A stretch of 64,000 nucleotides of DNA from Bacillus sp. S/N-304-OC-R1 (GTDB taxonomy: Bacteria > Bacillota > Bacilli > Bacillales > Cytobacillaceae). This document shows, one piece after another, positions 54,346 to 61,450 of the stretch. The notes under the pieces were generated by a model, which saw only the letters and a program-made list of their open reading frames with translations, was not told where the DNA came from and made no database searches. The position numbers were made by a program, and so were the translations under genes. The stretch's first letter is position 1, and every line of letters begins with the position of its first letter. The stretch spans positions 62,001 to 126,000 of the forward strand of contig NZ_JACWFE010000021.1 of the NCBI RefSeq assembly GCF_019749375.1, in the 5' to 3' direction.

Positions 54346-55200
54346 ATGGGAAACAAAAAGAAAGCAAATGCTTCTAATGCAGATGGTATCAAAACAAAGC
54401 TATCCTATCATCCTGATTGGGATTTAACTGTACAGGAGAAATATGTTTTTCAATACAATCACCAGAAGCTCCCACGCCTTCAGCCCAACCAGCTGTCTGT
54501 GAGCGGGATCAATTTATATGAATATGACGATGGATTTGTCGTCACTGCGTTCTTAAACAGTTCACTGCCACAAGCTATTTCTTTTGAAGTGATTGATCTC
54601 GTTCTTGTTAATGAAAACAATGAGCCTTTAGCAAGAAAAGGCTTCGAAATGGATCTATTTGGGGAGCTTCCTCCTAATACGAGCAGACCTTGGAGATTTC
54701 TATTTGAAAATGAAAATAAATTAGTAGAGGAAATCCCTAAAAAAGGCTGGAAACTGGTATTCGAACTGAAGAAAAAACAAGTAAACGGTCTTGTACTTGA
54801 TTTAGAGGATAGCTGGGAAGCAAGTTTAAGTGATGAGCAAAAAGCGAAACTAGAGGAAATTAATAAAAACCTTCCCGCCCTTCGTGAGGGAGAAGTGAAT
54901 TTCATGGGCTTAGAAGCTAATATTGTCGAAGGAAAAGGAATTGCGGTTACTTTGTTAATCCGTAATGCCAGCAATCGCAGTATTTTCATTGAAAATATTC
55001 CTCTTGCCTTTGAAGATGCATCTCAGGAAGTTGTTGCTCAAGCCGGCTTCCAATTAAATAACCTAGAGGTAAAAAGCCAGACATGCAAACCGTGGACATT
55101 TGTGTTTCCGGAATCAGCCATTACAAAGGAAAATTTGGATTTATCCAGGTGGAAAGCATATGTGCCACAATCAGCGAAAGTGGATGTTAAACAATCTTAA
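54346..55200 (+). CDS. slaP: accessory Sec S-layer assembly protein SlaP
   Basis: This 284-aa protein consists of two related halves of about 110 residues (VSGINLYEYDDGFVVTAFLNSSLPQAISFEVIDLVLVNENNEPLARKGFEMDLFGELPPNTSRPWRFLF and FMGLEANIVEGKGIAVTLLIRNASNRSIFIENIPLAFEDASQEVVAQAGFQLNNLEVKSQTCKPWTFVF). This SLAP duplication defines the SlaP family. SlaP assists SecA2 in S-layer secretion; it has no signal peptide and acts in the cytoplasm. AAAGGTGG precedes the ATG, 62 bp after secA2. No SLH-domain or other S-layer protein is visible in this window. Confidence 0.9.
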   Translation: MGNKKKANASNADGIKTKLSYHPDWDLTVQEKYVFQYNHQKLPRLQPNQLSVSGINLYEYDDGFVVTAFLNSSLPQAISFEVIDLVLVNENNEPLARKGFEMDLFGELPPNTSRPWRFLFENENKLVEEIPKKGWKLVFELKKKQVNGLVLDLEDSWEASLSDEQKAKLEEINKNLPALREGEVNFMGLEANIVEGKGIAVTLLIRNASNRSIFIENIPLAFEDASQEVVAQAGFQLNNLEVKSQTCKPWTFVFPESAITKENLDLSRWKAYVPQSAKVDVKQS

Positions 55201-55207
55201 ATATTTT

Positions 55208-55237
55208 GAGCGCCATTTCTATGGCGCTTTTTATTTT
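55208..55237 (+). terminator. terminator of slaP
   Basis: GAGCGCCAT and ATGGCGCT form the stem around TTCT, followed by five T residues, on the plus strand. Confidence 0.9.
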
Positions 55238-55244
55238 TAGATAG

Positions 55245-55285
55245 AAAAAGAGATTTGAAGCTAAGGGGCTTCAAATCTCTTTTTT
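55245..55285 (-). terminator. terminator of the NlpC/P60 gene (works both ways)
   Basis: AAAGAGATTTGAAGC and GCTTCAAATCTCTTT form a long perfect stem with A- and T-runs at the ends, between converging slaP and the NlpC/P60 gene. Confidence 0.92.
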
Positions 55286-56009
55286 ATTTGCTTGCATCTA
55301 ATGCATGATATTCAATATGTTCTTTCATATTTGTAATAAAGGTACCACCAAGGCCGTATTGTCCGCCATGGTTTGTATCATATGTATAAACACGGAATTT
55401 CTCACCAGGCTTAAGAACGCGAACCATTTCTAATTCATTATTACTGTCACGCTTCCATAGATTAATGGCTTTCTTGATCTCAACTACCCCAATCTGATTA
55501 GTCTTAATGTCAAGACCCATGAACTTACCATCAACAGGTGGAGCCGGAGGAGCCTCTAGTTCAACAAACCTTTTTGCGCCAACATATCTAGACTTCCAAT
55601 ACATCTCTGTCTCTAAGTTACTTATTTTAATACCCTTTGTTGAATCTGCGTGAATAAATTGATTATCACCAATATAAATACCTGAATGAGATACACGGGA
55701 ACCTAATGTATTAAAGAAAACCGCGTCACCAGGAATAAGATCTGCTTTATCGATAGAAATACCTTTATGATACTGATCAGTTGAAATTCTTGGAAGATCA
55801 ACGCCAAAATGACTGAAAACATAGGCTAAAAATCCAGAGCAATCAAACCCGCTAGTAGTATCTCCGCCGTAAACATAAGGAATTCCAATTAGTTTCTTAC
55901 TATATTCAATAATATCTGTATTTTGCTCAGCTGCGCTAGCTTTACTAACCCCAAAAAACGTTGGGAAAAGCAAAGAGGCTGTTAATACTACTTTCGCTAA
56001 CTTTTTCAT
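55284..56009 (-). CDS. secreted NlpC/P60 peptidase with C-terminal KPINLWKR-type module
   Basis: This 241-aa protein has a signal peptide (KKLAKVVLTASLLFPTFFGVSKASA), then an NlpC/P60 domain with catalytic Cys57 (TSGFDCSGFLAYVF), His108 (SRVSHSGIYIG) and His120 (NQFIHAD). It cleaves gamma-D-Glu-diaminopimelate or similar peptide bonds in peptidoglycan. Residues 162-241 form the module seen in two other secreted proteins nearby: NQIGVVEIKKAINLWKRDSNNELEMVRVLKPGEKFRVYTYDTNHGGQYGLGG, with an aromatic-rich SH3-like pattern. Here it is at the C-terminus. The module may bind the wall or S-layer polymer. Confidence 0.92.
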   Translation of the reverse strand: MKKLAKVVLTASLLFPTFFGVSKASAAEQNTDIIEYSKKLIGIPYVYGGDTTSGFDCSGFLAYVFSHFGVDLPRISTDQYHKGISIDKADLIPGDAVFFNTLGSRVSHSGIYIGDNQFIHADSTKGIKISNLETEMYWKSRYVGAKRFVELEAPPAPPVDGKFMGLDIKTNQIGVVEIKKAINLWKRDSNNELEMVRVLKPGEKFRVYTYDTNHGGQYGLGGTFITNMKEHIEYHALDASK

Positions 56010-56959
56010 GTGTGCCTCCCGAAAACAAGAAAATTGTCATATCTTATCGGTTACTAATATGATTTTACATTATTTTCAGGCAATTTTATTTTTCAATTCT
56101 ATTAAATAATCGCTCTAACATTACAAAAATGTTACAAAAAGAGACTATTTTACTAGTATAACAGAACCAGCAAACATTTTTTGTAAGACAGTTTTAATGA
56201 TTGCTTTTGATTAGGTTATAGCATTAAGTAGACAAGCATGGCATGAATAGCTTGAAGATTGATTAGGAATTTAGTAGGAAGACTGAATAAATGACGTTTC
56301 GACATTGTTTGTAAAATTCTTATAGGGAGCAGGAGTTGTGATATTAGATTCTAATTAATATTAATTGTTAAATCTTGACTGTTACAGGTAAAACTACTTG
56401 TTAAAAATGGGACCATAAATGCATTAGTTTTATTATGACATTTTGCTATTTGGTGTTTCGCAGCTTTTAATTTTTATGGTCTCTGAGTGCTAAAACAGGC
56501 ACATTTAAAATACGGGTTTTAAGTGAATTGGGGCGTTTTAGGGACGCGGGTTTGTTTAGTTTGAGCTAATACCCGTTCATGGGCAAGTGCTATGTCATAG
56601 TTTTTTGAGGTTTTAGCTAAAATCCATTCATTAAAGAGTCCTATGGACGCGTTATCAAAATGTCTTGATAAAAACCAGTACATAGGTAAGTTCAATTTTG
56701 CAAAGCCTGAATAAAAACATGTTCATGAATGCCCAAAGGCAACGGTTTAGCCTGTGATCTAAATCCTCCGCTTTTGATGTAATCGAGCAAGTTGCAGAAA
56801 CACTGTTACCAAAGTAAAAAAGAAAACTGTCATTCCCTTCAAAACCTTTACATTCTCTTAATGTTACCGGAACTCATTTTGGAAAAGTTTCAAGTCAGGT
56901 GATCCCTTTAATTCTAATAAACCTGCAAAAAGCAGGAAAACCTTCTTTTTCAAGAAGGT
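56010..56959. other. 950-bp gap with degenerate intergenic repeat-like sequence
   Basis: No credible gene. It should carry the NlpC/P60 promoter at its left. Between about 56500 and 56760 related phrases recur: GAGCTAATACCCGTTCATGGG, TAGCTAAAATCCATTCATTAA, AAAACCAGTACATAGG and AAAACATGTTCATGAATGCCC, with GGACGCG twice. This looks like a decayed copy of a dispersed repeat family rather than a gene. Confidence 0.45.
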
Positions 56960-56962
56960 TTA
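56937..56962 (-). terminator. terminator of the 135-aa gene
   Basis: On the minus strand AAACCTTCTT and AAGAAGGTTT pair around GAAA, followed by a short T-run; the stem overlaps the stop codon. Confidence 0.75.
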
Positions 56963-57367
56963 GGAAAAATCCGGCCAATTTTTTTGATATTGGTCTCCTT
57001 TGATTTTTACAAGCGTTTTATATCGGAAAGGCATTAAATCACTTGCATCTTTATCAATATATTCCAAAGCGAGCTCCAATGGAATGAGATGAAATTGATC
57101 TTCTACTTCAGATAGAAAGAAAGCATCTTTGATTTTTCCGCTTTTTTTCGTGTCAATTAGTAAAAAAGCTGGATAATAAGTTCCATCGTGCGCTTCAAGA
57201 ATTGCCTTTGCCGTAACAAACCCTTTCGGCTCTTGCTCAATATCATCATTTGCTGTTTTATCTAAAGTTTTCTGAGCCCAGCCTTGTCTCTTATATCCCC
57301 CAATTATTTTGGGAGGCTCTTTTTCAAACTGTTTTTTAACTTGATCATATTCAGAACTAAATGACAT
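56960..57367 (-). CDS. hypothetical protein (135 aa)
   Basis: I do not recognise this 135-aa protein. It has a charged N-terminus (EYDQVKKQFEKEPPKIIGGYKRQGWAQKTLDK) and a beta-rich core (FVTAKAILEAHDGTYYPAFLLIDTKKSGKIKDAFFLSEVEDQFHLIPLELALEYI), with no signal or membrane segment. A GGAGGG site 8 nt before the ATG and a terminator after it support a real single-gene transcript. It lies between two secreted-enzyme genes but appears cytoplasmic. Confidence 0.75.
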   Translation of the reverse strand: MSFSSEYDQVKKQFEKEPPKIIGGYKRQGWAQKTLDKTANDDIEQEPKGFVTAKAILEAHDGTYYPAFLLIDTKKSGKIKDAFFLSEVEDQFHLIPLELALEYIDKDASDLMPFRYKTLVKIKGDQYQKNWPDFS

Positions 57368-57570
57368 TCTTTTCCCTCCAACGAAAAGGGTCTTTAAGGA
57401 TTTTCCTTAAACAGGAACAAAAATAAGATTGCATGTACTAGCGTATCACATCATAAATGACAAATCAAACAGATGTCCATAACAATTTTTATCACTGTCA
57501 GAATCTTTACATTTCCTACATCCCTTTTCCCTTATAGACCGCTAGATTGTCTTTATAAAAAGTTTCAATT

Positions 57571-57639
57571 AAAAGGGCCTATTCCTCAGCATCTGGGATT
57601 GGGTTGCACCGTCAATCCCGACTGATGAGAAATTTGCCC
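57571..57639 (-). terminator. long composite hairpin after the phosphodiester glycosidase gene
   Basis: On the minus strand an outer GGGC/GCCC pair, a middle 17-bp arm with a few mismatches and a perfect GGGATTG/CAATCCC core stack into one long hairpin, followed by TTTTAATT. It starts 11 bp after the stop. It may be a terminator or a structured RNA. Confidence 0.45.
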
Positions 57640-57650
57640 TTCAACACTTT

Positions 57651-60128
57651 TTACTTATAGACCGCTTGAATCTGATCTATATAAATGACACCACTATTTT
57701 TATTAGCATCATTTACTTCCATATAACGTACTGGGACGTCAATTCGTAATGGTGTTTTAATATCTTGTGGAACAGGTGCTTCAACATACTTCCAGCCTGT
57801 CCAATCTAAGTTCTTTGTAAAATCAAGCTGGATTTCTTGATTATTTGCGTCTTTCAGCTGCATTCTTAACCAATGTCCTTGTCCATCACCATAAACCCAC
57901 ATACCAATCTTCTTAGGTAATCCCTTAATCGCTAATGGATTAACGGCATCTACATAAGCACCAGAAGTACCTGAAGTTCCCGAAAAATCATAGCTTAACT
58001 TTACAGAATTTTTTCCGGTTTTAATGATAGCTGTCTCATTATCAATTTTTACGCTGTTATATCTTGCTCCTGATGCCTTATAGTTAGCAATTCCACCTTC
58101 AAACCCTTCTAGAAGAATAGGCTCAGGTGTACCTACTGTTACATTAATCTTTGCAGTTACAGAACCGTGAGAAACCGTAATGGTTCCTGTTCCATTCACT
58201 GCACCCGCTTTGAATTCACCTTTATTATTAATTGTGCCAATATTAGGTGTTACACTCCACTTAAATAGTGCAGGATCGGTGATCACTGTTTTTCCTTTAT
58301 AGATTCCTTTTGGCTGGATGGTGTAGACGTTGTTCTTCTCAACAATTATATCCTTCTCATCTACTTGAATACTTTCTAGCGTATTGATTATATTAAGCTT
58401 AAGCTTACTGCTAATATTCCCTGAGGCCACAGTAATTTCACTTTGACTTAGGGTTGTCACAACCGTGTAGCTTCCATCAGCATTTTTCTTCAATGCCGGC
58501 GAAGAGAATACGATTGGCTGTGTAACTGGTACTGCATTATAGAACTGATCCATACCCTTTACAGTAATACCTAAGTCCTTGTAGGTAGCTCCAGCAAACA
58601 GTGTCAATTCTTCCGGCTTCACAATAAGTTGATTAAGTGGTCCTTTTAGCCATTGGCTAATAAATAGTAAAGCATTGGATACGGAACGTTCTTTGCCGTC
58701 AGATGGGGTATTTACAACGGTTACTTTATCATTCCCATAATCCCTAGTGACCATGGTTGATGAACCGCCTCCATCGAAAGTAAAGGCATGAATAGCCCCA
58801 AGATCCTTCATAACAGAGGCCATCTCCGGTAATGTCAGACCTACACTTTGAGTGGTGCGCCCATCAACTACTGCTGTTACAATTCCGCCATCTGCTTTAA
58901 TTCCAATAGCTGAGCGAGGATGCACACCTGGAACATCTTGCGGAACAATCGCACCATTCTTCACCAAATGGTAACGTCCGCTAATGGCTTCTACTACGTC
59001 ATTCCATTCACTTGGAGAAAATTCAGCCTTTACCTCTACTTTGTCACCTTCTTTTACTTTTTGTAAATAGTCGCTGGCAAAGTGATGACCAGATAGAACA
59101 AATTCTCCATCATTTAACTGAGCATTTCCAATATTGGCAGCAACTTTAGTCACTGTACCTGTTAATACACTATGTCCATTCAATTGACCAGCATCTATTT
59201 TTACAACCACTTCTGTTCCTAAATCATTTGTTCTTGTTGAGCTTGCAAATGAAGGTGTATAAAGAACAAGATGGTTAGCTGCTCTAGTACGATTCACAGA
59301 ATTAATTTTATATGGCTCTTGTCCATTGATTTGTACTGATAATGATAGTTGAGGACTGCCAATAATCGGCTTACCAGCACTAGTTATCCCGAAAACTGCT
59401 AATTCATTGATTGGCGTTTGACTAGTAGATACGATATTCCCATTTTGAATCATTAAGTCAACTGGATGGCCGTTTTTATCAAAGTAATCTCCGTTAATTC
59501 CAGCCACAACTTGTTTATTTTCGGTTTGCGCCTTGTTAGCCTGACTGGCTACCGTTTCAAAACCAAACATTTGGCCATTAGCCAATGCTGTTTCCAAACT
59601 GATTTTTTCTGTTTTTCCATCATATTCAACTGTATAAATCTTTTGTTTTCCGCGATTGCTATCAACAGAAAGCTGTGTTTCCGTTACCCCGGGAGCAATT
59701 TTCTTCGATTTTTGCTCTGTTACCGTCCCGATTGATAGTTTTCCTATCGGTTTAACCTGACTGCTGCCTCCACCATAAGCAGCTTCAAGCTCCGCAAGCT
59801 TTTTCTTAGAAGGTGTCCGATAATCCACATAGCCTGCTATTTTTGTAATATAATAGCCTCCGCCAAGTCCATACTGACCTCCAAAAAGATCATCATAACG
59901 ATAAACACGATATTGTTCACCAGGCTTTAAAACACGTGTAAATACTAGCTTGTTCCCTTCTCTTTTCCATAGATTAATAGGCTTTAGGACTTTAATTTTG
60001 CCGACTTGCCCTTTAACCATTAACAGCCCATCCCAATATACTTTTACCTCGCTAGCTTGAGCAGGCGTATGTAGTCCCAAAATCAATGCTGCAGCTACTA
60101 CTAAGTTAACAATCCACTTTTTCCCCAT
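57651..60128 (-). CDS. secreted phosphodiester glycosidase (NAGPA domain) with N-terminal KPINLWKR module
   Basis: This 825-aa protein has a signal peptide (WIVNLVVAAALILGLHTPAQA), then the shared module at residues 28-110 (VYWDG...KGQVGKIKVLKPINLWKR, GGQYGLGGGYYITK). The NAGPA/DUF2233 phosphodiester glycosidase domain follows (about 130-500), with AGINGDYFDKNGHP, HPRSAIGIKADGGIVTAVVDGR and FTFDGGGSSTMV. Two Ig-like (BIG2-type) domains and a C-terminal jelly-roll carbohydrate-binding-like domain (about 680-825) complete it. NAGPA-type enzymes cut sugar phosphodiesters; wall teichoic or secondary polymer is a plausible substrate. GGAGAGG precedes the ATG. Confidence 0.92.
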   Translation of the reverse strand: MGKKWIVNLVVAAALILGLHTPAQASEVKVYWDGLLMVKGQVGKIKVLKPINLWKREGNKLVFTRVLKPGEQYRVYRYDDLFGGQYGLGGGYYITKIAGYVDYRTPSKKKLAELEAAYGGGSSQVKPIGKLSIGTVTEQKSKKIAPGVTETQLSVDSNRGKQKIYTVEYDGKTEKISLETALANGQMFGFETVASQANKAQTENKQVVAGINGDYFDKNGHPVDLMIQNGNIVSTSQTPINELAVFGITSAGKPIIGSPQLSLSVQINGQEPYKINSVNRTRAANHLVLYTPSFASSTRTNDLGTEVVVKIDAGQLNGHSVLTGTVTKVAANIGNAQLNDGEFVLSGHHFASDYLQKVKEGDKVEVKAEFSPSEWNDVVEAISGRYHLVKNGAIVPQDVPGVHPRSAIGIKADGGIVTAVVDGRTTQSVGLTLPEMASVMKDLGAIHAFTFDGGGSSTMVTRDYGNDKVTVVNTPSDGKERSVSNALLFISQWLKGPLNQLIVKPEELTLFAGATYKDLGITVKGMDQFYNAVPVTQPIVFSSPALKKNADGSYTVVTTLSQSEITVASGNISSKLKLNIINTLESIQVDEKDIIVEKNNVYTIQPKGIYKGKTVITDPALFKWSVTPNIGTINNKGEFKAGAVNGTGTITVSHGSVTAKINVTVGTPEPILLEGFEGGIANYKASGARYNSVKIDNETAIIKTGKNSVKLSYDFSGTSGTSGAYVDAVNPLAIKGLPKKIGMWVYGDGQGHWLRMQLKDANNQEIQLDFTKNLDWTGWKYVEAPVPQDIKTPLRIDVPVRYMEVNDANKNSGVIYIDQIQAVYK

Positions 60129-60417
60129 TTTTCCTCTCCTTCGTTATACTATTCTATTATTATATGACATTTTGCCAAAAAAATGGACAATTAACTCCAT
60201 AAAACGACTATAGGACTATAATTTTCTTTGTGAAATTTGTTGAAAGAAAGAAGTTTTGTATAACGAATGATTACACATTACTTTTCTCCTATACTAATCG
60301 TTTAGGGTGCTCAAAGATTTCCCGCTTTCTCTTTAGCTCATTGGCCCTTCTAATAACGCTGATTTATTGTGAGAACAAATAAAAACCCCCTCGAGTGTGA
60401 GGGGAATAAGAGTATCA
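60129..60417. other. intergenic region before the phosphodiester glycosidase
   Basis: About 290 bp without a gene. It contains the promoter region of the glycosidase and, at its right end, the terminator of the ATLF-like gene. I see nothing else in it. Confidence 0.5.
60381..60404 (-). terminator. terminator of the ATLF-like gene
   Basis: On the minus strand CCCCTC and GAGGGG pair around ACACTC, followed by five T residues. Confidence 0.9.
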
Positions 60418-61326
60418 CTATTTAATATTTTCAATAAATTGATAGGTTTGCGGTGCAAATGTTTGCAGTTTTTTCCTTGAATCCTTATCCCGGTAATACA
60501 TAGCAAAGCACTCAGCAAAGTATTCCTCTGAATAGAGATTGAAATATTCTTCATTTGGAAAGAGCTTCTTTTTTTCTAGGTTCCATATCGAAGTAAATTT
60601 AGCAGTAGCCGATATATGATTTTTTAATATACTATCGATCGAGTGGGCAAGTTCATGTAGCTCTAGGTTTATGGAGCCATGCCCATTCCCTTTTTCACTA
60701 TAGCCAATCCTGACTACCACATTTTTATTACCGCCAATTCCAGGTACATCATCCCATGTCTTGTTTAAATTTTCCCAGCCTCGGGGAACAACTCCTTTTA
60801 AATGGGCGTATTCCTTCGTTTCTGTTATTGGGCCAGTTACAAGAAGGATGTGTATATTCTGCTGGATTAACTGAACTAGCACGGATTCAGGCAAGGCTTG
60901 CAGCCTTCCTTTTATTTGTTTCACCGCATTCGTATCATAATTTGTCTGTGGTAAAACAACGACCGAATCGACCAGACACTCCTGATTACAGTCAAGCAGC
61001 TTTCTCTTTGATATAGAAGGAGTTTCATAGATGACATGATCATCCACTTTTGTAATATAATAATCTCCACCTACTCCATACTGCCCTCCATAAAGATCAT
61101 CCATCCGATAGACTCGATAGGTTTCCCCTTGTTGAAGCAATCGTTCGAATTGAAGGCCACTTTCTGTTCTTTTCCAGAGATTGATTGGCTTTACCACTAT
61201 TACACGGCCAATTTGCCCTTTTTTAAGCTCTACCCCATCCCAATATACAGTTGCAGCTTGTGATTTCAAAGGACTTATGGAAATAAATAAAACAATTATA
61301 GCAAACAAATATAATAGCCTTCTCAC
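60418..61326 (-). CDS. secreted ATLF-like zinc metallopeptidase with N-terminal KPINLWKR module
   Basis: This 302-aa protein has a signal peptide (RLLYLFAIIVLFISISPLKSQA), the shared module at residues 25-108 (VYWDGVELKKGQIGRVIVVKPINLWKR, YRVYRMDDLYGGQYGVGG), then a peptidase domain related to the anthrax lethal factor catalytic region. It carries the zinc motif HELAH (224-228) and a downstream EEYFAE (267-272) that supplies the third ligand. It starts at GTG with AAGGAGGGG upstream. A toxin role should not be assumed: many non-pathogenic Bacillaceae have such proteins, probably acting on wall or surface proteins. Confidence 0.9.
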   Translation of the reverse strand: MRRLLYLFAIIVLFISISPLKSQAATVYWDGVELKKGQIGRVIVVKPINLWKRTESGLQFERLLQQGETYRVYRMDDLYGGQYGVGGDYYITKVDDHVIYETPSISKRKLLDCNQECLVDSVVVLPQTNYDTNAVKQIKGRLQALPESVLVQLIQQNIHILLVTGPITETKEYAHLKGVVPRGWENLNKTWDDVPGIGGNKNVVVRIGYSEKGNGHGSINLELHELAHSIDSILKNHISATAKFTSIWNLEKKKLFPNEEYFNLYSEEYFAECFAMYYRDKDSRKKLQTFAPQTYQFIENIK

Positions 61327-61408
61327 AGATATCCCCCCTCCTTTATTTTATCTTAGAATGCTTGATAGATATAGTAATTTTCATTGACCCCATTAGTTAA
61401 ATAATAGA

Positions 61409-61438
61409 GGCCAGCCCTAATTAATAAATGGGCTGACC
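61409..61438 (-). terminator. terminator of the subtilase gene
   Basis: On the minus strand GGTCAGCCC and GGGCTGGCC form the stem around an AT-rich loop; the T-run that follows is short and interrupted. Confidence 0.65.
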
Positions 61439-61450
61439 TTTGTGTTTTGC

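Noticed and set aside
60418-61326. A toxin gene
   Set aside because: Only the peptidase domain resembles lethal factor; there is no receptor-binding or translocation partner and the rest is a surface-type module.
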